Shown here piece by piece: positions 28,533 to 39,700 of a stretch of 64,000 nucleotides of DNA; positions within the stretch are counted from its first letter, which is position 1; the number at the start of each line of letters is the position of its first letter. The stretch lies in the NCBI GenBank assembly GCA_943737045.1, contig CALSFV010000051.1:124001-188000 (forward strand), written 5' to 3'. Both the position numbers and the translations under genes were made by a program. The notes beneath the pieces were generated by a model. The model was not told the origin of the DNA, ran no database searches, and worked only from the letters and a program-made list of their open reading frames with translations. Source of the DNA: Parapristionchus giblindavisi (taxonomy: Eukaryota > Nematoda > Chromadorea > Rhabditida > Diplogasteridae).

Positions 28533-31500
28533 TAATAAAATTATATTTAACTTATTATTATTAATAATTATTAAAATTAGATCTTTTTCGAGCAACTCAC
28601 ATAAGTGGCGAAGGAGCAAAGACACATGCGTTTATTGGCAGAGATCAACTCAGAGATGTAGCCCCTGCAATACCAGAACAACGGGTTTTTTTTCTTTGGG
28701 CGATAATGCCGGCGTCCTGGCGCCTGGGTGATGATTTGGTATTTGCATCATCAATACTCGATCGATTTGACAACTTTTGAACTTTTTTTTCATAAAATGA
28801 CCGCTGAGTTCCCCCATCCGACACATTTTGAAATGTCAGACTGATCTACCAGTGATCAGCGCAGAATTCTCACTCAGTGAGTTCTCATTCGGTCGGCTCT
28901 CATTCTGTGGGTTCTCACTCGGTGGGTTCTGTCCGGTGGGTTCTCATTCAGTCGGTAATCATCTAGTGTGTTCTCATACGCACAGTGCTCATCCGGTGGG
29001 TTCTAATCCTGTATGTTCTCATTGAGTGGGTTCTCATACGCTCAGTTCTCATTCAGTAGCTTCTGGTTATCATCCAGTCGGTTCTTATTCATCGGATATC
29101 ATTTGACCTAGTGCCGGTCAGGTTTGTTGATTTTTCGGGAGATTTCTTGGCTCAAAGTCGATTATGATTCGTAGTTTGTAATGAACTTTTTTACCTTTTT
29201 CATGATCTAAAAATCAAAGTTCACTAACCATCCCACAACCATAGTGCAGCCGTTGAAGAAGCCGGTGAAGAAACGGCAAACGTAGAAGACAACAAAGTTG
29301 TGGATCTCGCCTAAAGATCAAAGATCAACACACAGTGTTTCGAGAGCGGAATCTAGCGAGGCGACGAGAGAAAAAGAGAGACAACGCGCGCGAGAGAGAG
29401 TGCAGGCAATTAGACACACACGCGACGCGACACGCGACGCATGCAAGGGCGAGGAGGAGAGAGACTCCGCCTTCCTGGCATTGATGCGCAATATTGGAAT
29501 GTTGCCAAAAATTCTGTGTCCGCTCTCCCCACAGGGCTGAAACGCTGTGCAACAGTGCTTCATCAGTTACAGTCAAAATGCAATAAAGTGAACGATAGGG
29601 CCCATCAAAGACCCGCGTGGTCTAAACTATCTAAAAAGGTTGTGTGCTCGCTTAAAAATAATTATTCGTCTTGAAACTGTGAATGTTGGGGTTTTGAGAT
29701 GTGCTGAGTCGATTGAAATGAAAAAGAAATTTTTTAAATATCTCCATCTGTAAGAAAAAAATATGTCAAACAATGTGGTGTGATGTGCATACGGCAGTGA
29801 CACACTGCGAGTCGCTTGCGACGCACTGCAAGTTTATTTTTCCAAGCGTTCGATCGATCGATAGAAACATTTTAAAAATTTCATTTTCATTTCAATCGAC
29901 TCAGCACATCTCAAAACCCCAGCATTCACAGTTTCAAGACGAATAATTATTTTTAAGCGAGCACACAACCTTTTTAGGCAGTTTAGATCATGAGGGTCTA
30001 TGGTGGGCCCTATCGTTCACTTTATTGCATTTTGACTGTAAAGATCAACGATCAATCTACTCACCGGACAGCAGCATGATCGGCAGGCCAATGGACTGCA
30101 ATAATGGAGAATCATGACACAAAATATTGGTTTCAAACAAAGATCAAAGTTCAAAGATCAAAGATCAATCTAACCAGGCCGATCAAGACCACCTTCTTTC
30201 GGCCAAATATATCAGCGAGGGCTCCGAATATGATCGTTCCGAAGAATACGCCAGCGTATTGCACAAACTCGGTACGAAGAAACTGAAGAGCACTCAATAA
30301 TCAATAATCGTTTAAATAATATAAAATATCATCATAAATTTACCGTAATCAGAGAATAATATAGCATTATACGGTATGCTGATATTAGTTTTAAAAACAA
30401 TGCAATAATTGATAATTTGACATTATTTACTAAAATCAATGAAATCAGTATAGTTATCCATGAACGTTGACAAACCGTTTAACGTGATGTCACAAGCGTA
30501 GGCGGATGTGTTTTCCCCAAAAATCCTCCCCTACCTACGCCTGTGACGGCATAGGTCGAATAGCTAGGATTTCATCGGATTTCAAAATCCAGTCAGTTTT
30601 TTTTCGATTTTTGTGAAATTTGTCTGCAAAATGCGGTCATGCTTAGTATTTATTTATTTATTTATTTATCGTACACCGCAAAGGTGTTTCAACAAGTACA
30701 AAGTGTTCGAGTGCAAAAAAATATGTGAAAGAATAAAATTATTAAAAGAGAGGTGGAACTTTGCAACAAACTTTTCGACCTATGCTGTGACTTCACGTTT
30801 GATGCGGCAAAACGGATTGCCAGCGCCTTCCTAGTGCTAGAGCCAAGGCTTCGTGGATACGGTCTCACAGGTTTACGAATATGGCATTCGAAGCCATACA
30901 TTTTCATACCCATTTTCTCATTTTCATGATCTACCCACTATAAAAGGATCTTTTTTTATGCAAAAGCTGACAATTTAAGCGAAAAATAACGATTTTTCGG
31001 CACTTCTTTGATTTCTGGCCCAGGTGATATTACAGATTAATTCTAGTCATTTCTCATTCCTTATCACTCATTATTCATTTCTCGTAGTAACCGATCCTTT
31101 TCTCGGTTGAGGTAAAACCAACCGCATCATGATTGATAGAATGATGAAATGAGAGTTTTGCCTCCTCCTTTCCCATACTCTATCATCCTAATCCAATTTC
31201 ATTTCCATATCACCAAATTCCCCTATAAAAGCATTCGATTCCTTTTCTCCGTTTTAGTCCAGAGCTCTCCCATCTTGAGGAGAGCTCGGGGAGCATTTCG
31301 CCCCCGTGGACATCGTCCTCCCAGTGAGGAGGACGACCCCTCCATTCGATCGAAAAGATCGAAATGGGGAGGGGGGGGGGTGAACGAGGGGGCTGGGCCA
31401 GAAATCAAAGAAGTTCCATCCACACACAATATTTTAAAAATCCACCCAGTACATAAAATAACTCTGTGAACTCCCATATTAGGAAAAGTCGTCACCACAC

Positions 31501-33646
31501 TGCACTCACTCTGAATTTCGGGTCACAATAGTGACCGTAGTCCATCGCTGCGGAATGGAAGGTGGCCCGATTCGTGATCTCGTCGACGCACGCTTGCTGC
31601 AATAGATCGATAAATGACTTTATTTACTAGCTACAGTATTCCATCAGTGAAAATACAATTTAATGAAGTAGACAGCCATCATCGCCATCGAATTCTGCTT
31701 CGGGACCCCAATTTTCATACCTCTAGCTCTACCATGGACCGAGAACGGCTTGAAAACGTGATTATATCATAATCGCACACTGGCGTTGCGGGTCCACTTG
31801 AGCCAAAATGATTATGCACATCTTCATCAGCGAATAACCCCTATACACAAGTTTTGAGGGTATCGAAATTTTTGGTCTGTGCCAACCATTGTTCGACTCT
31901 TACGCAAACTGCATCATATATAAATTTGTTGGAATAAATAAATAAAGAAACTTACGTCAGTGCAGATGCTGGCTTCAACCGTACAATTGGAGGAGATGCA
32001 TCGGTTGCATTTCATCTCTACCTGCAACATGAACACATGATTTAAATTAAAGGAATCGGGAAACGAAAAACAAGTTAATCTCATATAAAAGAGCTTGAAA
32101 TTCTGTTTCGAAATGTATAAATTTTATATTATCAGAATTCTGTTGTAAGAAGAATAGTGCGGTTTAAAAACTACAGTCTGCTCCAATTAGCGGGAGCTCT
32201 TTCCTAATTGCCACACCAAATCTTTGGATACGTCTTGAAATTGAATGTTTTGGTGATAATTCTATCGGCAGTGGTGAATTATGAAGAATAAAACTCAATA
32301 ATGGGGATTTTTGAGCCTTTCGATGGAGTTAGCATACTGTATTTCGGAAACCTCACCCGTGTTGTGGAGCAGGCTACAGTAATCCAACTTCTTACCAGAG
32401 CGTCGTTTCAAACTTTCAAATACATATTTCTGATCAGTTTTTTTTGAGCTTATCAACATGAGATCAAGTATTTTAACTATTTCAAATCGAAATTTTTGGA
32501 GGCCAGCTGCCTTTAATAATATTAATAGATGTGCAAGTGTAGGTTTGCAAACACTTAAAATAATTAAAAAATTATATTTAGGTTAATGTGCCCTATGATG
32601 TTTCGAATAGATGCAATCATATAATATATTATTAAAATCAATAATCGTACGTTATAGCAGAAGATCTCTTCACTGTCTGGGACAGTCTCGCATCTCTGAG
32701 TGGGCATGTAGTTGAGAAAGAGAGGCATGTACATCTGGGTACTGTAAGTGTATCGATCATTATCGGAGTTGGTATTTCGTTTTTGCACACACGTCAACGG
32801 GGGTGGAGCAGATGTAACACTATACTCTACCGCGTTATCTTTGAAAAGAGTATTATAAAACCTGGCGCTACTCCAAAAGTCCAGACTGCCTCAAAAGAGG
32901 GCGGAGCTAGGGTCGAACTAGATCAAAGAACATTTACTCGGTGTTTAGCCCTCCGAATACTAGGGAGTCCCAGTCACCTAAGCATTCCTATTTCCTTTTA
33001 AGCATTCCTATTTCCTCCTCAAAGTGGAAGATCAAAAAATCGATAAAAATGCAAATTTGGCGAAAACAAGTGGTTAGGCCTTCTCCTTTCCCTCATTATG
33101 ATTAATGAACCAACTATCAGCCAAATCGGAGAAAAAATTTTTAAACGGTCGAATGGCTTCTTTCATTCTTACAGGAGATCCTTTAAAAAGGCAGTTGGCA
33201 ATGGCATCCAACTTGGCATCCAAAAATATCGAATCGAAAAAGTTATATAGTTGATCTCATGTTGATAAGCTCAAAAAACTGATCACAAATATGTATTTGA
33301 AAGATTGAAACGACGCTCTTGTATGACGTTGGATTACTGTAGCCTGCTCCACACCACGGGCGAGGTTTCCGAACTACAGTATGCTAACTTCATCGAAAAG
33401 CTCAAAAAAGCAAATTAGGAAAAGGCTCCCGCGCTCTGGAGCAGACTGTAGTTTTTTGACTGCGCCGTTCTTCTTACTAGAGAGTTCTTATGAAATAAGA
33501 TTTATATATTTCGAAACAGAATTTCAAGCTCTTTTATACGAGATCAACTTGTTTTTCGTTTCCCGGTCCCTTTAACAAAACTTGACCCACCTGAATTGGT
33601 ATATCCATTGCAAAATGAGGATGAGGAGTATATCAAGCCTATTCAT
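23577..33646 (-). CDS. SLC22-like MFS transporter, paralog B (20 exons, complete, mosaic)
   Basis: Second tandem copy, same 20-exon structure, 528 aa. Exons in coding order: 33591-33646, 32651-32741, 31956-32021, 31510-31596, 30175-30282, 30065-30095, 29229-29310, 28601-28664, 28256-28321, 27583-27663, 27288-27357, 25838-25955, 24992-25106, 24465-24587, 24290-24391, 24146-24214, 23999-24066, 23867-23918, 23759-23806, 23577-23666. Motif A reads ADIFGRKK, the post-TM6 motif ESHIWL, the C-terminal motif LDETKG, and the acidic tail ends QEDDE. Exons 3-7 resemble gene A (for example CISSNCTVEASIC, CDPKFR, RFFTGFFNGC). Exons 10-20 are nearly identical to gene C, including the last exon. This suggests recombination between A-like and C-like copies near exons 8-9. 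A short LINE tail sits against the exon 12 acceptor. All splice sites are GT-AG. Confidence 0.86.
24791..24916. mobile_element. Hairpin MITE related to the TGACGTCA family
   Basis: Ends ATGAACGTTGG and CCAACGTTCATGG, with GTGACGTCACG inside. Lies in intron 13 of gene B. Confidence 0.75.
25956..26030 (-). mobile_element. Truncated RTE-like LINE tail at the exon 12 acceptor of gene B
   Basis: In coding sense it reads GAGAAGCCTGATCAGCGCAA then a TTATGTTATG run ending in TTGCAG, the splice acceptor. Genes A and C have GTACTTTGCAG instead, giving an empty site. Confidence 0.75.
26039..26378. mobile_element. TTAA-flanked MITE carrying a tRNA-like module, gene B intron 11
   Basis: Ends AGGTGGTGTCC and GGGCCTCCATCT, flanked by TTAA on both sides (26,035-26,038; 26,379-26,382). 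Same family as 49,869-50,583 and 50,588-50,927. Confidence 0.82.
26210..26290 (-). other. tRNA-like Pol III module 5
   Basis: A box TGGTGTGGTGG (26,269-26,279), B box GGTTCGAAACC (26,226-26,236), spacing 43. An anticodon-like stem GCGCT/AGCGC pairs fully. TTGCCGAAC and T-runs follow. Confidence 0.68.
26480..26868. mobile_element. 389-bp TIR element with TA duplication and tRNA-like module
   Basis: Ends CACTGAGCTGAAAGATGCTT and AAGTATCTTTCAGCTCAGTG, flanked by TA (26,478-26,479; 26,869-26,870). The termini differ from the neighbouring TTAA element. Confidence 0.88.
26659..26755 (+). other. tRNA-like Pol III module 6
   Basis: A box TGGCGCAGTGG (26,666-26,676) is perfect and part of a full D-stem GGCGC/GCGCC. 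B box GGTTCGGCCCC (26,709-26,719), spacing 43, followed by CTTTTGCCGAGTTGTTTTTT. Confidence 0.7.
26974..27172. mobile_element. MITE of the AGCAAACTT-CCCAAATATGGG family, gene B intron 11
   Basis: Counterpart of 7,090-7,287, in a different position relative to the exons, so inserted independently. Confidence 0.65.
27975..28155. mobile_element. Element of the AATAGCTAGG family in gene B intron 9
   Basis: AATAGCTAGGTTATCGG at left, ACTTTTCGACCTATG at right, AATGCGG repeats between. Confidence 0.55.
28437..28540. repeat. (AAT)n microsatellite in gene B intron 8
   Basis: About 34 units; the same intron of A and C has no such run. Confidence 0.95.
28790..29105. repeat. Minisatellite-bearing MITE in intron 7 of gene B
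   Basis: Reverse-complement version of 11,494-12,110: one 79-base unit, then about 14 decayed GGTTCTCATTCGGTC-type units, then CCTAGTGCC. Confidence 0.75.
29333..29547. mobile_element. Insertion with CACAGTGTTTC ends, gene B intron 6
   Basis: Ends ACAGTGTTTCGAGAGCGG and TGAAACGCTGTG; absent from genes A and C, where ATCAACAGTGCTTCATGAG (A) is continuous. Confidence 0.6.
29570..30038. mobile_element. 469-bp TIR element with TA duplication, gene B intron 6
   Basis: Ends CAGTCAAAATGCAATAAAGT and ACTTTATTGCATTTTGACTG, flanked by TA (29,568-29,569; 30,039-30,040). Genes A and C have the uninterrupted site GAGTTAAAGATC. Confidence 0.92.
30455..30790. mobile_element. Two short MITE-like pieces in intron 4 of gene B
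   Basis: 30,455-30,545 is a TCCATGAACGTTG-type hairpin with CTACGCCTGTGACG. 30,552-30,785 starts TAGGTCGAATAGCTAGG and ends ACTTTTCGACCTATG. A LINE-like tail with (TTTA)n and CACCGCAAAGGTGTT is embedded at about 30,645-30,690. Confidence 0.45.
31006..31420. mobile_element. MITE with CACTTCTTTGATTTCTGGCC ends, gene B intron 4
   Basis: 415 bases with the same ends as 15,568; it contains a G-run and CCTCCATTCGATCGAAAAGA, also found in the short copy. Confidence 0.8.
32051..32512. mobile_element. 462-bp TTAA-flanked element in gene B intron 2
   Basis: Ends AGGAATCGGGAAACG and CCAGCTGCCT with TTAA on both sides. Gene A has the empty site AAATTAATAATATTAATAG, with a single TTAA. Confidence 0.92.
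33187..33571. mobile_element. TTAA-flanked element, inverted relative of the one at 32,051, gene B intron 1
   Basis: Reverse-oriented copy with some internal differences (GATCTCATGTTGATAAGCTC shared), flanked by TTAA at 33,183-33,186 and 33,572-33,575. Confidence 0.82.
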
Positions 33647-34090
33647 CCTATCCTCGCATAGAATAGATAGAGAAAGACGGGACTGGAGGGCGACCGCTCT
33701 TCTATAAGAATAGAGCAGAGAACAATGTCTAGTTCACATGCAAATATGCGATAGGTCAGATAACACACAAAGAAGTTTTTTGCAAAAAAATGTTGCAAAT
33801 TTTTGCAAGAACAACCGATAACAAAGAAATTTGAATAATTTATCACGAAATACTAAAATAATGGTTGCAAAAAATATTTGTTGCAAAAGATAAGAATAAA
33901 GTGATCATTGAATATAAAAATATATTATTCAAACAGGCAAACAACGAAAAAAAAACAGAGAACAGCCAGACGACCGTATTCGGAAGTAACGTGAGATAGA
34001 GAGCAATCAACGCGCTTGAAAATGTTTTTTTTTTGACAAAAAAACTGCTTTATTGATAAATAATAGCAACAACAAGACTGTAGACATCTA
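33647..34090 (-). promoter_or_regulatory. Conserved 5' flank of gene B
   Basis: Same upstream block as for genes A and C, but the segment with the ATCTCTAGATAGAGTCATTA motif is deleted here; similarity resumes at the TTGCAAAA-rich part. Confidence 0.5.
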
Positions 34091-34114
34091 CTCTGGTATT
34101 TCAACACTAGTAGT

Positions 34115-34295
34115 TTACTTATCATTCCCAACTGAAGTAGACTTGCAAGTCTACTTCTAGTTAGACATAAAATTTCTGCAAGTGATATATAACACAGTAA
34201 TGCGTTTCGTTAAATGTGCTTTCACTTGTAGTAAACTTGACGTAAACTTCTAGTCAGCGACGTGATTTAAGCAGACTGTTAGTTTGGAGTAGTAC
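34115..34295. mobile_element. MITE of the AAGTAGACTT family, upstream of gene B
   Basis: Matches 22,960-23,105 in sequence and order, and both lie upstream of a GTGTTAAGGT block. Confidence 0.7.
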
Positions 34296-34329
34296 CGTGT
34301 TAAGGTACGGAGAAATGTATGGGGCATAC

Positions 34330-35985
34330 CAGGGTTTCATGGTTCCGGTACACAGCGTTTCTATAACACAGTGAGAGCGCGCATTAAAATTTTGGCAAAA
34401 TGCCAAAAAATTACGGTATGACTGCACCGTGGTGTACTCTCGTCGTCTGTGTCTCTCACTTTTGCGTGTTCTCTTTCTGTTTCGCTCTACAAAACACTAT
34501 CTGAGAGAATTCAACAACTGGGATATTTTTTGGTATCGATGAAAAATAGATTTTTTTGTTTTATGTATGATAATTACAGGCTCCATGAGTGTAGTTCACT
34601 GGTACTTGGAAATTCCTTCCAATTGAAAATTCGCTTCAGGAGGTGACCACACAACGATTTGGCGCCTTTTCCTAAAAGGTTTATTTCAAAGCAGATCGAT
34701 TCGGGAGTGAGTGCAATGGACTCCTTCGCTAATTCTAAGAAACTATTGTCAAGAAGAGTTTTTTGATCAACGGTCAACGAAGGCTGGAATTTTGAATTTT
34801 CGAAAAAAATTTCACATTAAATTAATTCTCACTATTTTCCCATGGGGCAGGAAAACTTTTTATTTGCGTAATACCTTCTACATATTATATTACACCTTTG
34901 GTTTAAAATTCATATTTTTTTTTAAAATACGAATTATATGAACTAATCATTTTTATAACGAATTTGTGAATTATGGTGTGCTCCTACAGTAATCCCTAAT
35001 CAGTTAACTTGTTTTTTTCGCTAGTTTTAAGCATATTTTCAGCGCTTTTCTTTACAATGTTAGAGGTATATGATTATTCTGCACCATCGGAGTGCAACTG
35101 CACGGTATATCTGGTGATTACATTACTGATCGTACTTGTACTGTAAATTTTATTCACTTTCGTATCCGAGCCAGCTTGCAAAGTAGTTACCATACTCATG
35201 CCGTTCCGTACTCTTTATTCTCGGTTTTATAGACTGATCAGAGAATTAGAGAGAACACGTAAATTACAGTACACGTACAGCACAAGTACGATCAGTAATG
35301 TGGTCATCACATATGCCGTGCAACGGCACTCCGATGGTGCAGAATAATCATATATCTCCAACATTATAAAGAAAAGCGCTGAAAATAAGCTTAAAACTAG
35401 CGAAAAAAACCAAAATTAACTGATTAGGGATTACTGTAGGAGCACACCATAATTCACAAATTCGTTATAAAAATGATTAGTTCATATAATTCGTATTTTT
35501 AAAAAAATATGAGTTTTAAACCAAAGGTGTAATATAATATGTAGAAGGTATTAAGTAAATAAAAAGTTTTCCTGCCCCATGGGAAAATAGTGAGAATTAA
35601 TTTAATGTAAATTTTTTTTCGAAAATTCAAAATTCCAGCCTTCGTTGACCGTTGATCAAAAAACTCTTCTTGTCAATAGTTTCTTAGAATTAGCGAAGGA
35701 GTCCATTGCACTCACTCCCGAATGGATCTGCTTTGAAATAAACCTTTTAGGAAAAGGCGCCAAATCGTTGTGTGGTCACCTCCTGAAGCGAATTTTCAAT
35801 TGTAAGGAATTTCCAAGTACCAGTGAACTACACTCATGGAGCCTGTAATTATCATACATAAAACAAAAAAATCTATTTTTCATCGATACCGCACCTATGT
35901 CGATTTTCTCAGATAGTGTGTTCTACCTTTTTCTCTGTTACACCATGAGCGCTCTCGAAACGCTGTGCGGTATCTAGAACCGAGG
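34330..35985. repeat. 1.65-kb palindrome between genes B and C
   Basis: The arms 34,330-35,180 and 35,230-35,985 are inverted copies with a few substitutions. Both carry a 67-codon frame (34,574-34,777 minus; 35,645-35,848 plus) differing at three residues. The right end shows an AAACGCTGTGC terminus, which also occurs in an insertion at about 29,333-29,546. No transposase or tRNA-like module was found. Confidence 0.85.
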
Positions 35986-36080
35986 GCCGAAACATCGGAT
36001 CCTTATCTTTTCTTTTTATATATTTGTTCACATTCATGAAACATTTCATCTTCCTTCTCTCTCATTAATACCGCTTACCA

Positions 36081-36222
36081 GTGGCCGTATGCAAGAACCG
36101 TTTTCGGGAAAATGTGACATCATTAGCGTAGGCGGAGGCGTTTTCCAAAAATCCTCCGCCTACGCTAATGACGTCACATTTCCCCGGAAAACGGGTTTGC
36201 TGTTGTTCTTGCACACGGCCAC
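36081..36222. mobile_element. Hairpin MITE with TGACGTCA core, 3' of gene C
   Basis: Homologue of the hairpin at 2,675-2,816. The gene B 3' flank (23,155-23,200) lacks it at the matching position, giving an empty site. Confidence 0.85.
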
Positions 36223-36593
36223 AGAATTCAATGAAGAAAGTCTAGAAAACTGTACAGGCCGCAGAATCTCCCGTCGGGCATGTGATCCCGCGGGTTCCCA
36301 GTGCTTCTCGAATTTCTGTGTTGTGAATATCGTATGTCAGGTGTGACAATTGTTGCTGTTGTTTCCCTCTTTACTTGAACTACTTTATCAAGGAAAGTCA
36401 ATCTCAATCATCTTTCCTTTATCAATCCTGCATCTTAAAACATACACAAGTGTGAGAATCATCAGCGGCGAAAAATACAACAATAGTGGTTAGAATATGG
36501 TATGAGGCTTTTAGTGGTGGTTTATCGATTACAGTATCCTACTGGTACAGTAATCCTCTAGTACAGTAATAATCAACATCTACGGTGGGCGGT

Positions 36594-36684
36594 TCATTCA
36601 TCATCTTCTTGTCGCTTGGACGACGACCCTTCAACATCTTCCGGATTCTTATCGCTCATTGTGAGCAGTTCGCGCTCGTCCGTC

Positions 36685-36748
<64 letters not shown>

Positions 36749-39700
36749 GTATTCGATAATAATGATAATGATGTCATTATTCAAATATATTCTTTTAAAA
36801 AATACGGATACGGTCTCATAAATGTGTTCCCCCCGCAAAATCATTTCGGTCATGTAAATGATGACAGATTCAGCTTCGACAGTAGTGTACTTTAAACGGA
36901 AAACATGCACGCGAAATGAACCCCCGATCATAGGTCGAAAAGTATGTTGCGAACCAGTAAATTTGAATAAATCAATAAATACCGTACCTTGGATGCGGAT
37001 TTGTCAGTGCGAGTAGACATCAGATCCTTTCCGACCTGAGAACAATTCAAATAATTAAATATAGAAAATAAATATAGAAAATCAATAAATATGTACCTCG
37101 TTGAGATCGATTCCCTTCGTTTCATCGAGGAAGAAGAACGAGACGAGCCTGCAAATCAATCAATCAATCAATCAAGATTCGAGATTCATCTACCGTACTC
37201 AAACGATTGGATACTGTAACTACCGTACCAATTAAAGGTTCCGAGAACGAAGAACACGAGATATAGTCCGGGCTCCCAAATATCCTTGATTGAATTCTGA
37301 ATTGAGCGAATTAGGAAAAGAACCAAAGATCAAAGATCAAAGACCAAAGATCAAAGATCACACTCACAGCCAATCCAGTAGAAATGGTTGCGACACGGCC
37401 AACCATTGAGCATAGACCAGTGGTGATTCCGCGGATCTGGAACAAGATAACAGATCAAAGATCAATTTCCAAAAGGCCAAAGATCAATTTCCAAAAGATC
37501 AAAGATCAACTCTTAAAAGATCAAAGATCAAGTTGCAAAAATTAGAGATCAATTTCCAAAAGATCAAACATCAGCTTGCAAACCAGCAAAGATCAAATTC
37601 GAAAAGACCAAAGATCAACTCGCAAAAGATAAAAGATCAAAGATCAAACCTGCGTAGGCATGAGCTCATTAACAGTCAGGTAGCAGATGTCAGCGCACAG
37701 TTCAATGCAAATGGAGGCGACCATGTAGGAGATGGTGAAGGGGATTGTTCCCTGAAGAGATAAAGATGGTTCATGATCAAAGATCAAAGATCAAAGTGGG
37801 CGGAGCCCATTAGGTCAGTGTGAAGGGGGGTACCTTGGATCCCAGTAGGATCAGAGTGATCACAACGACAACTCCGAGCAGCGAGGTGCCCTGGCACAGT
37901 TGGTGCAGACGTCGACGGTTCATTCCGGGCACAAATGCGTCAAGCGCACCCATTCCCTGAAGAAAGAAATATTATTAAAATATTATTATTAATAATAATA
38001 ATAGTAATCCCAACAAACGGTCCTGATTTTTTACAGGGGGTATTTCACAACTTTTCGAAATGCTCTACTTTTACAGGGGAAAAGCCCTACTTTTTTCCCA
38101 TGTCGAGCACAAATGCATGGTCCTACCCATACATGGGTGGGGTACCTGGAGCTCGATTCTACAGGGTATTCACAAATGTATGTGGAACCTACCATCTTGG
38201 CACAGATGAGAAGTCCACACAGAATGAACTGGCCCGTGTAGAAGGTGTAGCGGGACATGGTGTCCGAGTTCAGCGTGAGACCGTACGCGGTGTACAGGGT
38301 GACGAACCTGCGATAGGGTTACTGTATTTATGCGTACCGGGCTACGGTATACTGTATTGATCGGATTCGGGTTACTGCATTGATTGGATATGGGTTACGG
38401 TATCTTGTATTGGTTACTGTATTTATGGAGATGGACTACGGTATCTTGTTTTGGTTACTGTATTGATGGGATACGGGTTATGGTATGCTGTATTGGTTAC
38501 AGTATTTATGCGAACATGATACGGTATGATGTATTAGTTATGGTATCGATGGGAACGGTGGGCTACGGTAGACATGGTATTGAGTTATAAAATGCCTGTA
38601 CTACAACTACTTTTGCACTAACAATATCCAATTAAATCAGTACATTTGCATGATTGTTATGAAAAAGATAGGACTAGGACTTTTATCGATATCGGCTATC
38701 CATTTTCAATCGTGCCTTTAATTTGCCTAATCGTAATAAAATAATAATAATAAAAATATTATTAAAAGAAAACAAAAATACCCTCACCATAGCGAGAACA
38801 GACAGAGTATGCGACGACGCAGCGTAGGATGGACAAAGAGTTTGAGTAGAGTTCGACCGGTGGATGGAGCCTTCTCATCCTTCTCCTTCTTCTCCACCGT
38901 CTTCTCTGCAAAGTACACGAAGCATTAATAATATTAGCATACATGGACGGCATTGCCGCTAGCGGCAAGACCCACCCGATTTTTGCCTCCGACCCACCCG
39001 ATTTTCTCAAAAATCGATCAAAAAATTATCCGCGAAGTGAAATTATTACATTTACATGCCCCATATTTTCCTCCGACCCACCCGATTTTAATTTCCAGCG
39101 GCAATGGCCGCCCATGCATGAATATTAGTGATAATAATAAACTTTACACGGCAACTAGTCATCTCGCGCCATAGTATTCGATCCAAATTATGGAAGGATC
39201 GACATATCAAACAGAGAAAAAAGCCATTTAACATTGTATGATGTAAGCATTAACTGCAGTACACCATACATAGGTCGAAAAGTGCGTTACAAGCTACCAT
39301 TTTGAGCCGGAAATTCCCGAAAAATCTAAAGACGTAGCTATTCGACCTATGCAGTACACCCCGGAAACTTCATAAATCGATAGCACCAACTCGGATAGTA
39401 CTCGTAGCCAGCCAATTTGTTCAGTCGTTCGATCGCCGCGTCGTACTCCTTCTGCTTGCCCTGCAATCGGCATTGGTTATTGCAATCCGTACGTGCCGAG
39501 AGAAACAGAGAGTGACTAAACTAGTAGAGACATAAAACAGTGTATCACGCGTGTCACTGAAGAATCGAGTAAAATCTGGGGGTGGTTGGCACATTTTTTG
39601 ACCCCCACATATTATTGTATTTTTCGGTAGCTCATATGGTGCCTAACAAGGTACCGTCGAGCTTTTTTGCATATCTTCATTTTCAACGTCGAGAGATGTC

